From contig DATDGI010000134.1 of the NCBI GenBank assembly GCA_036522155.1, positions 1 through 13,373 of the forward strand: a stretch of 13,373 nucleotides of DNA. The letters are read 5' to 3'. Below the pieces are notes generated by a model that did no database searches, was not told the DNA's origin, and was given only the letters and a program-made list of their open reading frames with translations. Numbering within the stretch: position 1 is the first letter of the stretch; each line of letters begins with the position of its first letter. Source of the stretch: UBA9676 sp036522155. Lineage in GTDB: Bacteria > Actinomycetota > Actinomycetes > Streptosporangiales > Streptosporangiaceae. The translations under genes and the position numbers were made by a program. Of this stretch, positions 6,863 to 13,373 are shown piece after piece.

Positions 6863-6881
6863 CGCGGGCCTGCGGCTCAGC
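6858..6881. terminator. Possible hairpin spanning two convergent stop codons
   Basis: GCTGA (6858-6862) pairs with TCAGC (6877-6881), and CGC (6863-6865) with GCG (6872-6874) next to a 2-base bulge. The stem includes the stop codons of both the lipoprotein gene and the convergent VOC gene. There is no T tract, so termination is speculative, as is common in high-GC genomes. Confidence 0.3.
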
Positions 6882-7248
6882 CGTGGCTCAGGTCCACCAC
6901 GCAGAACCGGTTGCCGTCCGGGTCAGCCAGCACCACGAAGTCGGGATCGGCGGGATACAGGTCCCAGTCCAGCTGGCTGGCACCCAGCGACACCAGGCGG
7001 TCAGCCTCGGCCACCTGCTCGGCCACGTTCGCCACGGACAGGTCGAGGTGCAGGCGCGGGTGCGGCTCGACCGGGGACTCGCTGTACTGGAGGGCCAGCG
7101 CGGGACCCTGGCCATCGGGCGGCGCCAGCTCGGTCCACCTCGCCCCGGGACCACCGGCGGTGACCACATAGCCCAGCGCCTGGGTCCAGAACCCGATCGC
7201 CCGCGCCATGTCGGTGACGCCCAGCACGAAGAATTGGACGCGCAGCAT
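6877..7248 (-). CDS. VOC-superfamily protein (glyoxalase/bleomycin-resistance fold), single domain
   Basis: A 123-residue protein with one vicinal-oxygen-chelate fold, built from two beta-alpha-beta-beta-beta modules. The first reads FFVLGVTDMARAIGFWTQALGYVV (6-29). RLHLDLSV (65-72) contributes His67, the usual metal-ligand position, and the last strand region VVLADPDGNRFCVVD (105-119) is the classic VOC C-terminal signature. VOC domains usually pair to make an active site, so it is probably a dimer; enzymes of this fold include glyoxalase I, dioxygenases and bleomycin-binding proteins, and no one activity can be chosen. ATG 7248 is preferred over an upstream in-frame start (7365) because homologues start with this strand and AGGATCGGG precedes it. 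It is divergent from the M50 peptidase gene (44 bp) and convergent with the lipoprotein gene. Cytosolic. Confidence 0.9.
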   Translation of the reverse strand: MLRVQFFVLGVTDMARAIGFWTQALGYVVTAGGPGARWTELAPPDGQGPALALQYSESPVEPHPRLHLDLSVANVAEQVAEADRLVSLGASQLDWDLYPADPDFVVLADPDGNRFCVVDLSHG

Positions 7249-7292
7249 GGGCCCGATCCTGGCAGCGCCGCCTGTCGCCGGCAACTGGCAAT

Positions 7293-8024
7293 ATGACCGG
7301 CATGGACGCCACGACCGTGCGCCGGTTCTGGCACGACGCCTCGGTCTTGCTGGCCGGGTCCGCACAGCACCCGTCCCGGGTGCTGGTGCTCGGCACCGCG
7401 CTGGCGGCGCTGGCCGCCGTGGCGTCGTCGCGGCTGTGGCCGGTGACCCGGACGGTGGTGACCATCGCCCACGAGGGCGGGCACGCCCTGATGGCCCTGC
7501 TGGCGGGCCGGCGGGTCGACGGCGTGCGGGTGCTGCGGAGCACCGCCGGGGTGACGGTGTCGGAAGGGCATGCGGCGGGCCCCGGCATCGTCCTGACCGC
7601 CGCGGCCGGGTACCTGGCGCCGCCGCTGCTCGGGCTGGGCGCGGCGGCCCTGCTGGCCACCGGCCACCTGGCCGGGATGTTGCTGCTCAGCCTGGTCATG
7701 CTGGCCGCGCTCGCGATCGCCATGCGCAACGCCTTCGGCATCGCCGCCGTCATCGCCACCGGCGCGGCCATCGCGGTCGTGCTCTGGCGGGCGTCCGCAC
7801 TCGGTGAGGATGTGTTCGGCTACCTGCTGACCTGGTTCCTGCTGTTCGGCGGCGTCCGGCCGGTGTTCGAGCTGCAGCGGATCCGGCGGCGCCGGCGTGA
7901 CCGCCATACCGACGCCGACCAGCTGGCCGCGCTCACCGGCGTCCCGGCCGGGCTGTGGGTCGCCCTGTTCGGCCTGGTCGCGCTGGCCGCGCTCGCGTTG
8001 AGTGCGTTCTGGCTGGTGCCCTGA
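7293..8024 (+). CDS. M50-family (M50B-like) integral membrane metallopeptidase
   Basis: A 243-residue polytopic membrane protein with the zinc-protease motif HEGGH at 60-64 (His60, Glu61, His64), located at the edge of a TM helix as in site-2 proteases. A TM segment precedes it (about 28-48). Later helices lie at about 98-120, 125-143, 147-165, 172-190 and 216-241. LLFGGVRPVFELQ (183-195) and TDADQLAALTGVP (206-218) match the end of the actinobacterial peptidase_M50B-like family; an Asp there (207 or 209) may be the third zinc ligand (inference). Such proteins cleave within membranes, but for this subfamily no substrate is established to my knowledge. ATG 7293 is taken as start; ATG 7302 is equally possible and neither has a clear ribosome binding site. 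No anti-sigma factor or sigma gene is nearby. Length is normal for the family. Confidence 0.85.
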   Translation: MTGMDATTVRRFWHDASVLLAGSAQHPSRVLVLGTALAALAAVASSRLWPVTRTVVTIAHEGGHALMALLAGRRVDGVRVLRSTAGVTVSEGHAAGPGIVLTAAAGYLAPPLLGLGAAALLATGHLAGMLLLSLVMLAALAIAMRNAFGIAAVIATGAAIAVVLWRASALGEDVFGYLLTWFLLFGGVRPVFELQRIRRRRRDRHTDADQLAALTGVPAGLWVALFGLVALAALALSAFWLVP

Positions 8025-8080
8025 CCCGGCCGCTGGCCGCCCCGCCCGGAGCAGGCCGCCGTGCCGGGTGGTCTCATTGC

Positions 8081-8152
8081 TTAGTAAACCGACCGAATAT
8101 ATATACTTTGACTAACCAGCAGTTGACAGCCTCACCTGGGAGCACAAAGACT
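8081..8152 (+). promoter_or_regulatory. AT-rich promoter island of the SBP56 gene with inverted repeat
   Basis: Within a GC-rich window, 8081-8130 is strikingly AT-rich (includes ATATATATA). A perfect -35 hexamer TTGACA is at 8123-8128; the best -10, AAGACT at 8147-8152 with an 18-bp spacer, matches only three of six. Upstream, TTAGTAAA (8081-8088) and TTGACTAA (8108-8115) form an inverted repeat with 7 of 8 pairs around a 19-bp AT-rich centre, a possible operator. The leader to the ATG would be about 60 nt and carries GAAGGGA (8204-8210) as the ribosome binding site. Confidence 0.45.
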
Positions 8153-8217
8153 GCCGGAGTAGCCTCGCGTTCCGGGTAAATCCCCCCTCTCCCGGATGAC
8201 TGCGAAGGGACTCCGCC

Positions 8218-9630
8218 ATGGCAGACGAGCACGGGTACCACGACCCCACCTTCTACCGCTCTCCCCGCGACGCGGCCGCCGGGCCACCGGAGAAGCTCGC
8301 CTACGTCGCCGCCTTTGCCAAGCCCGCCGACCAGCCGGACGGAATCGCGGTGGTGGACACCGATCCTGCCTCGGCCGCTTACGGCACGGTCGTCGGCTTC
8401 ACCGAACTGCCCCATCTCGGCGACGAGCTGCACCACTTCGGCTGGAACGCCTGCTCCAGCGCGCTCTGCCCGACCGGCTCGCACACCCACGGCGACCGGC
8501 GTTACCTGGTCGTCCCGGGCCTCCGCTCGTCGCGCCTCTACATCCTGGACACCAAGGACACCGCCACCTCGCCGCAGGTGGTCAAGGTGCTCGGGCCGGA
8601 GGAACTCGGCAAGCGGGCCAGCTACTCGCGCCCGCACACCGTCCACTGCGGCCCCGGCTACCTGTACGTGTCCTGCCTCGGCGGCGCCGACGGCAACGAG
8701 GGCCCGGGCGGGGTGGCGCTGCTCGACCACTCCTCGTTCGAGGTGCTCGGCCAGTTCGAGCAGGACCGCGGTGACCAGTACCTGGCCTACGACGTGTGGT
8801 GGCACATCAACGACGACGTGCTGGTCACCTCGGAATGGGCCACCCCGTCGATGATCGAGGACGGGATCGTGCCCGAGCTGCTGCTCGGCCGCAAGTACGG
8901 GCACCGGCTGCACTTCTGGGACATGAACACCCGCCGTCACGTGCAGACGGTGGACCTCGGCGACCAGCATCAGATGGCACTGGAGCTGCGGCCGGCCCAC
9001 GACCCGGCGCGCAAGTACGGTTTCGTCGGCGTGGTGGTCAGCGTGGAAGACCTGTCGGCGTCCATCTGGCTCTGGCATGAGGACGGCGGCCAGTGGGCCG
9101 CCACCAAGGTGATATCGATCCCGGCCGAGCCCGCCCCGGCCGAGCAGCTGCCGCCGCTGCTGCAGGGATTCGGCGCGGTGCCGCCGCTGGTGACCGACCT
9201 GGCGCTGTCCGTGGACGACCAGTTCCTGTACGTGTCGTGCTGGGGCACCGGCGAGCTGAAGCAGTTCGACGTCAGTGACCCGTTCCACCCCCGCGAGACC
9301 GGCTCGGTCCGGGTCGGCGGGATCGTCGGGCGGACGCCGCACCCGGCCCGGCCGGGGCAGCCGCTGGCCGGCGGCCCGCAGATGGTGGAGGTCAGCCGGG
9401 ACGGGAAGCGGGTGTACTTCACCAACTCGCTGTACGGGGCGTGGGACGAGCAGTTCTACCCCGACGGCGTCGGCGCCTGGATGACCAAGCTCGACGCGGC
9501 CGGGAGCGGCGGCCTCAGCTTCGACGAGCGCTTCTTCCTGGAGGGGGATGTGTTCCGCGGCCGCCGGGTGCACCAGGTCCGGCTGGAGGGTGGCGACGCG
9601 TCCAGCGACTCGTACTGTTACTCCTCCTGA
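8218..9630 (+). CDS. Selenium-binding protein (SBP56/SELENBP1) family, probable methanethiol oxidase
   Basis: A 470-residue protein, close to human SELENBP1 (472). Family blocks occur in order: HHFGWNACSS (72-81), PHTVHCGPGYLYVSCLGG (139-156), DVWWHINDDVLVTSEWATP (192-210), VTDLALSVDDQFLYVSCWGTGELKQFDVSDP (325-355) and QMVEVSRDGKRVYFTNSLYGAWDEQFYPD (388-416). The fold is a seven-bladed propeller. Characterised members (human SELENBP1, bacterial MtoX) oxidise methanethiol to formaldehyde, H2S and H2O2 using copper bound by conserved His; candidates here are His72/73, His140/143 and others. Cys79 matches the selenium-binding Cys57 of the human protein, but the second Cys of the usual CSSC is displaced: CSSALC. 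No signal peptide is visible, unlike periplasmic MtoX, and no SCO1/copper chaperone gene is adjacent. GAAGGGA supports ATG 8218. Followed by a VOC gene 86 bp later. Confidence 0.92.
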   Translation: MADEHGYHDPTFYRSPRDAAAGPPEKLAYVAAFAKPADQPDGIAVVDTDPASAAYGTVVGFTELPHLGDELHHFGWNACSSALCPTGSHTHGDRRYLVVPGLRSSRLYILDTKDTATSPQVVKVLGPEELGKRASYSRPHTVHCGPGYLYVSCLGGADGNEGPGGVALLDHSSFEVLGQFEQDRGDQYLAYDVWWHINDDVLVTSEWATPSMIEDGIVPELLLGRKYGHRLHFWDMNTRRHVQTVDLGDQHQMALELRPAHDPARKYGFVGVVVSVEDLSASIWLWHEDGGQWAATKVISIPAEPAPAEQLPPLLQGFGAVPPLVTDLALSVDDQFLYVSCWGTGELKQFDVSDPFHPRETGSVRVGGIVGRTPHPARPGQPLAGGPQMVEVSRDGKRVYFTNSLYGAWDEQFYPDGVGAWMTKLDAAGSGGLSFDERFFLEGDVFRGRRVHQVRLEGGDASSDSYCYSS

Positions 9631-9716
9631 CCGCCCTGACCGGCCGGGGCTACCTGCGTAAGCTGTTCGCCGTGGCGTAGCGCAAGGACGCGCCGGCCCG
9701 GAGTGGGGAGGGGAAC

Positions 9717-10502
9717 ATGGTCACGCGCGACAGCGCCTGGCCCAGCGGGACGCCGTGCTGGGTGGATCTCGGGGTCGCTGACATTCCCCGGGCGGGCAGG
9801 TTCTACTCGCAGCTGTTCGGCTGGGACATCCAGGCCGGCCCGCCCGAGGCCGGGGGCTACGCGCTGTGCCTCAAGGAAGGCCGGCCGGTGGCCGGCATCG
9901 GGCCCCAGCAAGGCCCGCCGGGCACTCCCCCCACCTGGGCGGTCTACCTGGCCACCGACGACGCGGACGCGACCGCGAGCACGATCACATCGGCGGGCGG
10001 GCAGATCCTGGTCGCCCCGATGGACGTGATGGACGTCGGGCGGATGGCGGTCGCCGCCGACCCGGCCGGGGCGGTGTTCGGCATCTGGCAGGCCCGCAGC
10101 CACACCGGTTTCGGGCTGGCCAACGAGCCCGGCACGGTCTGCTGGAACGAGAACTTCAGCCGCGATCTGGAAGGCAGCCAGGCCTTCTACCAGAAGGTGT
10201 TCGGCTACGAGTACGGCGCCATGCCCGATCCGGACTTCCGCTACGCGACGCTCAAGCTGGGCGGGACCGAAGTCGGCGGGATCGGGGAACTCGGCAGCGG
10301 CTTCCCGCCGGAGGTGCCGGCCCACTGGTCGACGTATTTCGCGGTCGCGGACACCGACGCGGCGGTGGCGACCATCACCGCGGCGGGCGGTTCGGTGTCG
10401 CGGGCGGCGTGGGACACCCCGTACGGCCGGATGGCCGTGGTCAGCGACGACCAGGGCGCGGCCTTCTCGCTGATGAGCCTGCCGGAGTGGGTCACCGGCT
10501 GA
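9717..10502 (+). CDS. Two-domain VOC-family protein (Cfp30B-like)
   Basis: A 261-residue protein made of two tandem VOC folds. Domain 1 starts at GTPCWVDLGVADIPRAGRFYSQLFGW (11-36) and ends with DPAGAVFGIWQ (115-125). Domain 2 starts at GTVCWNENFSRDLEGSQAFYQKVFGYEY (139-166) and ends with DDQGAAFSLM (244-253). Length, block order and HWSTYFAVADTDA (203-215) match M. tuberculosis Rv0577 (CFP30B/TB27.3, also 261 residues), an antigen of the glyoxalase fold reported as a methylglyoxal-stress protein, and related Streptomyces proteins often labelled hydroxylase. In these proteins Glu/His metal ligands are not fully conserved and no certain activity is known. The ATG has a strong ribosome binding site, GGGGAGGGG, four bases upstream. 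It may be co-transcribed with the SBP56 gene (86 bp gap), but could have its own promoter. Convergent with the exporter gene. Confidence 0.9.
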   Translation: MVTRDSAWPSGTPCWVDLGVADIPRAGRFYSQLFGWDIQAGPPEAGGYALCLKEGRPVAGIGPQQGPPGTPPTWAVYLATDDADATASTITSAGGQILVAPMDVMDVGRMAVAADPAGAVFGIWQARSHTGFGLANEPGTVCWNENFSRDLEGSQAFYQKVFGYEYGAMPDPDFRYATLKLGGTEVGGIGELGSGFPPEVPAHWSTYFAVADTDAAVATITAAGGSVSRAAWDTPYGRMAVVSDDQGAAFSLMSLPEWVTG

Positions 10503-10518
10503 CCCATCCTGGCCGTCA

Positions 10519-10548
10519 CCGGCCGGGCAGGCCGGCGCGGCACCGCCG
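10519..10548. terminator. Possible bidirectional terminator hairpins
   Basis: A perfect 6-bp GC stem, CCGGCC (10519-10524) with GGCCGG (10530-10535), encloses the loop GGGCA. A second short stem follows, CGGC (10538-10541) with GCCG (10545-10548). They sit midway between two convergent stop codons (VOC gene and MFS exporter). No U tract is present in either direction. Confidence 0.45.
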
Positions 10549-10566
10549 TTAGGCAGCCAGGGCGGG

Positions 10567-12024
10567 TCAGGGGGTGGCCACCCGCGCCCGGGCATCCTCC
10601 CTGGTGATCCGCTCGGCGGTGCGCGCGGCCGTGGCCGCGGCCCAGCGCCCGGTGGTGACCAGGGCGAGCACCAGCACGGCGCCGCCGCAGCCGGTGACGA
10701 CCCACCAGGCGGGCATGCTGGCGCGGGTGAACCCGGCCGCCAGCGGTCCGTGCAGGCCGGACTCGAGCACCGAACCGGTCACCGCCACCCCGAGCGACTG
10801 GCCGACCTGGCGGCTGGTGGAGGCGATCCCGGCGGCCACGCCCGCCTGGGCGCGGGGCATGCCTGCCACCGCGGTGGTCGTGATCGGCGCGTTGACCATG
10901 CCGAACCCGATGCCGAGGATCACGTAATCGGCCAGCACCAGCCCAATGGGGGTGGTGGGCCGAAGGCCGGTGAGCAGCACCGCGCCCGCGGTCATGCCCA
11001 CCCCCGCCACCACCAGCGGCAGGCGGGGGCCGCGGCGGCCGATGATCCGCCCGGACAGCGGCGACAGGATCAGCGTCATCAGCGCCACCGGCAGCGTGTA
11101 CAGGCCGGCGTGCAGCGCCGTGACACCGCGTACCTCCTGCAGGTACAGGGTGTTCAGGAACAGGAAACCGCCGAGCGCGGCGAACGAGCTGACCGCGATC
11201 AGGGTGGCGCCGGTGAACGGGGCGCTGCCGAAGAACCTGAGGTCGAGCAGTGGCTCGGCCCGGCGCGGCTCGTAGGCCACCAGCCCGGCCAGCGCCGCCG
11301 CGGCCACCGCGAACAGGGCCGGGATCTCCGGTGACAGCCAGCCCGCCCGCGGGCCCTCGATGATCGCGTAGGTGAGGCTGGCCAGCAGCACGACGACCAG
11401 CGCCTCGCCGACCGGATCCAGGCGGCGGGCCCGGGCGGCCCGGGACTCCGGCACGAGCAGCGCGGTGAGCACGATCGCCGCCACCCCGATCGGCACGTTG
11501 ACCCAGAAGATGCCGCGCCAGCCGACGCTGGCCACCAGCAGCCCGCCGCAGACCGGGCCGGCCGCGATGGACAGGCCGAACACCCCGCCCCAGATCCCGA
11601 TGGCGCGGGCCCGCTCACCGGGCTCGGTGAAGGTGTTGGCGATGATCGATACCGCGACCGGGTTCATCATCGACCCGCCGACCGCCTGCAGCATCCGGAA
11701 CGCGACCAGCCAGCCCAGGCTGGGCGCCACGCTGCACAGCAGCGAGCCCAGGGTGAACGCGGCCAGCCCGGTCTGGAACACCCGCCGCCGCCCGAACCGG
11801 TCCGCGGTCGACCCGGACAGGATCAGCAGGCTCGCGAGGACCAGCGTGTACGCGTCCACGATCCATTGCAGGCCGGACACCGACGCGTGCAGGTCCCGCT
11901 GGATCGAGGGCAGCCCGACGTTGACGATCGTGGCGTCGACCCCGGCGATGAACAGGCTCGAGCAGCAGACGGCCAGGATCAGCAGCCGCCGCCGGCGGCT
12001 GAGTTCGGGCACGGGCTCCCTCAT
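10567..12024 (-). CDS. DHA2-family MFS drug exporter (EmrB/QacA type)
   Basis: A 485-residue polytopic protein, the usual size of 14-TM DHA2 proton-drug antiporters. TM1 contains the family motif DATIVNVGLPSIQ (30-42) with its conserved Asp30. Motif A, GSTADRFGRRR (71-81), lies in the loop after TM2. Arg110 in FRMLQAVGG is the motif B position, although the normal QG is QA. The antiporter motif C, GLSIAAGPVCGG (150-161), is in TM5, and WRGIFWVNVPIG (169-180) is characteristic of DHA2 proteins. Hydrophobic segments continue to about 465, followed by a short Arg/Thr-rich cytosolic tail. It probably exports cationic or lipophilic drugs using the proton gradient; the substrate cannot be inferred. 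ATG 12024 is favoured over an in-frame TTG at 12057, though the ribosome binding site is weak. No regulator gene is adjacent. A hydrophobic 24-residue reading frame lies 67 bp upstream on the same strand. Confidence 0.93.
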   Translation of the reverse strand: MREPVPELSRRRRLLILAVCCSSLFIAGVDATIVNVGLPSIQRDLHASVSGLQWIVDAYTLVLASLLILSGSTADRFGRRRVFQTGLAAFTLGSLLCSVAPSLGWLVAFRMLQAVGGSMMNPVAVSIIANTFTEPGERARAIGIWGGVFGLSIAAGPVCGGLLVASVGWRGIFWVNVPIGVAAIVLTALLVPESRAARARRLDPVGEALVVVLLASLTYAIIEGPRAGWLSPEIPALFAVAAAALAGLVAYEPRRAEPLLDLRFFGSAPFTGATLIAVSSFAALGGFLFLNTLYLQEVRGVTALHAGLYTLPVALMTLILSPLSGRIIGRRGPRLPLVVAGVGMTAGAVLLTGLRPTTPIGLVLADYVILGIGFGMVNAPITTTAVAGMPRAQAGVAAGIASTSRQVGQSLGVAVTGSVLESGLHGPLAAGFTRASMPAWWVVTGCGGAVLVLALVTTGRWAAATAARTAERITREDARARVATP

Positions 12025-12091
12025 GGTCGCAGCGTTCTGGCCCTTGCGAAAATACAACTAACGTTCTGAGCGGCGGAACCGGCCCGGCCCG

Positions 12092-12166
12092 TCAGGCGAG
12101 TGCGCGCTCGGCGATCAGGTAACAGCCGGGCAGGATCAGGGCGATGGCGGCGACCTGTCCGGCCAC
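12092..12166 (-). other. Orphan hydrophobic reading frame, possible gene remnant or microprotein
   Basis: Read on the minus strand, GTG 12166 to TGA 12092 encodes a 24-residue peptide, VAGQVAAIALILPGCYLIAE plus four more residues. It looks like one TM helix with actinobacterial codon use. The frame stays open further upstream, antisense to the YdeI-family gene, but that part has no protein-like character. It could be a microprotein ahead of the exporter gene, the tail of a decayed membrane-protein gene, or chance. No strong ribosome binding site is visible. Confidence 0.25.
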
Positions 12167-12202
12167 GCTTGCTGCCCGGTGCCGCCATGGTTGACTGCTT
12201 GC

Positions 12203-12781
12203 GTGCCGTCCGACCAGCTGCCCGTGCTCGGCTTTGAGTCGGTGGACGCGTGGGACGCCTGGCTGGCCGAGCACCACGGCGCCTCCCCCGGGCTGTGGCT
12301 CAAGATCCCCCGCAAGGGCTCGGGCGCGGCTGGCATCGGCTATTCCGACGCGCTCGATGTGGCGCTGTGCCACGGCTGGATCGACGGCCAGAAGGGCAGC
12401 CACGACGGCGGCTACTGGCTGCAGCGTTTCACCCCGCGCAAACCCGGCAGCCGCTGGTCACGCATCAACACGGAGCGGGTGCAGGCGCTGACCGCCGCGG
12501 GCCGGATGCGCCCCGCCGGGCTCCGCGAGGTCGAGCGGGCCCAGGCCGACGGCCGGTGGGAACAGGCGTACGAATCCCAGTCGCGGGTGACCGTGCCCGA
12601 GGATCTGGCCCGGGCGCTGGCCGCGAACGAGCGGGCGCGGGCGTTCTTCGCCACCCTGGACAGCACCAACCGGTACGCGATCCTGTACCGGATCGGCGCC
12701 GCGAAACGGCCGGAGACTAGGGCCCGGCGGGTAGCCACGTTCGTGGCCATGCTCAGCGAGCACAAGAAGCTCTACCCGTGA
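12203..12781 (+). CDS. YdeI/OmpD-associated family protein
   Basis: A 192-residue cytosolic protein of the YdeI/OmpD-associated family. Recognisable blocks are AWDAWLAEHHGASPGLWLKIPRKGSG (16-41), YSDALDVALCHGWIDGQKG (47-65), YWLQRFTPRKPGSRWSRINTERVQAL (72-97) and the C-terminal helix region AFFATLDSTNRYAILYRIGAAKRPETRARR (147-176), which corresponds to the usual F...SYRKEYVRWI-type end of this family. Close relatives have been tied to bacteriocin or stress tolerance by genetic association only; the biochemical role is unknown. GTG 12203 is preferred because homologues begin a few residues before the LPVLGF segment; GTG 12179 and TTG 12191 are alternatives in the same frame, and none has a good ribosome binding site. 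An MFS gene follows 22 bp later in the same direction, so the two may be co-transcribed. Confidence 0.85.
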   Translation: MPSDQLPVLGFESVDAWDAWLAEHHGASPGLWLKIPRKGSGAAGIGYSDALDVALCHGWIDGQKGSHDGGYWLQRFTPRKPGSRWSRINTERVQALTAAGRMRPAGLREVERAQADGRWEQAYESQSRVTVPEDLARALAANERARAFFATLDSTNRYAILYRIGAAKRPETRARRVATFVAMLSEHKKLYP

Positions 12782-12803
12782 CCGGGCCGTCAGCGGCCAG
12801 CCG

Positions 12804-13373
12804 GTGACGGGCCTCGTTGCGGACGCGGGCACCCGGCGGGCCAGGAACGCCGTCTACGTCGTCTTTGCCGCCGCCGGTTTCTCGGTCGCCAGCTGGGCGG
12901 CCCGGATTCCGCAGATCCGGGCCGCGCTCGGGGTGACACCCGGCGTCCTCGGCCTGATCCTGATGTGTGCGGCGGTGGGTGCGGCCATCTCGACGCCGCT
13001 CTCTGGCCTGGTCGTCGGGTGGCTGGGGGAGGCAAGGGCGGTCACCGTCACCGCCCTGACCGCGGCCGCCGGGCTGGCCACCACGGCCGGCTACCGGGCC
13101 GGCATCGCGCCGGTGGCGGCCGGGCTGTTCCTGTTCGGCGCGGGCACGGCCGCCTGGGACGTGGGCATGAACGTGCAGGGCGCGGCGGTCGAGCAGGCGC
13201 TCGGCCGGTCGATCATGCCCCGGTTCCACGCCGGCTGGAGCATCGGGACGGTGGCCGGGGCGGGCACCGGCGCGGTCATGGTCGCGCTCGGGGTGCCCGC
13301 CAGCGTGCACCTGCTGGCCGTCGCGCTCGCCGTCGCCGTCGCGGCGCCGGCCGCGACCCGGCGGTTCCTGCCC
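12804..13373 (+). CDS. MFS transporter (YbjJ-like), 3' end beyond the window
   Basis: The first 190 residues of a major-facilitator protein, still open at the window edge. Starting at GTG 12804, the frame gives a short hydrophilic N-terminus and then TM1 RRARNAVYVVFAAAGFSVAS (11-30), followed by WAARIPQIRAALGV (31-44), a signature of the YbjJ/fucose-permease-related branch of MFS. Four more hydrophobic segments follow, at about 48-72, 79-97, 101-118 and 146-180. WDVGMNVQGAAVE (118-130) and SIMPRFHAGWSIGTV (136-150) are further family blocks. Substrate unknown. GTG 12804 follows the stop of the YdeI-family gene by 22 bp; its ribosome binding site is weak, so a different start is possible. The reverse strand is also open here but lacks recognisable protein motifs. 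Confidence 0.85.
   Translation, partial: MTGLVADAGTRRARNAVYVVFAAAGFSVASWAARIPQIRAALGVTPGVLGLILMCAAVGAAISTPLSGLVVGWLGEARAVTVTALTAAAGLATTAGYRAGIAPVAAGLFLFGAGTAAWDVGMNVQGAAVEQALGRSIMPRFHAGWSIGTVAGAGTGAVMVALGVPASVHLLAVALAVAVAAPAATRRFLP

Noticed and set aside
6888..7907. 339-codon minus-strand frame across the VOC and M50 genes
   Set aside because: It overlaps two well-supported genes and its product is rich in Gln/Gly/His/Arg with no domain.
8074..9573. 499-codon open frame antisense to the SBP56 gene
   Set aside because: Its product is Val/Arg/His/Gly-rich without motifs, while the plus strand encodes an end-to-end SBP56 match.
8218..10502. Biosynthetic gene cluster
   Set aside because: No core synthase, carrier protein or tailoring set; VOC, SBP56 and SDR genes alone do not support one.
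9618..10595. Open frame antisense to the two-domain VOC gene
   Set aside because: Low-complexity product; the plus strand gives two clear VOC domains and a strong ribosome binding site.
12753..13310. Minus-strand open frame at the right end
   Set aside because: The plus strand carries YbjJ-like MFS signatures (WAARIPQIR, MNVQGAAVE, MPRFHAGWS).

Overview
The window is high-GC DNA, close to wall-to-wall genes, with strong G/C bias at third codon positions, GTG starts, a eukaryote-type Ser/Thr kinase with a Pro-rich linker and an actinobacterial DUF2207-like membrane protein. It therefore looks like chromosome from an Actinomycetota member (Streptosporangiales-like, but the order cannot be fixed from this window). 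I see no tRNA, rRNA, CRISPR array, insertion sequence, phage gene or biosynthetic cluster.

Layout. (1) 165-1479: an SRPBCC ligand-binding protein (-) and a TetR-family repressor (+) are divergent around an operator-like region with two staggered dyads. (2) 1476-3272: a large DUF2207-like membrane protein (-), whose stop codon overlaps that of the TetR gene. (3) 3380-4355: a classical short-chain dehydrogenase (-) followed by a two-copy 41-bp tandem repeat. (4) 4539-6862: a transmembrane Ser/Thr protein kinase with an extracellular NTF2-like domain, then, 29 bp later, a small secreted lipoprotein with four extra cysteines. This is a two-gene operon preceded by three consecutive inverted repeats. 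(5) 6877-8024: a one-domain VOC (glyoxalase-fold) protein (-), divergent from a membrane-embedded M50-type metallopeptidase (+). (6) 8218-10502: an SBP56/SELENBP1-type protein (methanethiol-oxidase family) behind an AT-rich promoter island, then a two-domain VOC protein similar to M. tuberculosis Cfp30B. (7) 10567-12024: a DHA2-type (EmrB/QacA) drug exporter (-). (8) 12203-13373: a YdeI/OmpD-associated family protein and the 5' part of a second MFS transporter (YbjJ-like), cut by the window edge.

Most of this is ordinary accessory and housekeeping content, with several small-molecule or stress-response families side by side (SRPBCC, two VOC proteins, SDR, DHA2 exporter, TetR). The part most worth following up is the kinase-lipoprotein operon with its unusually structured upstream region, which could be an envelope-sensing module. 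Nothing here proves a new system.
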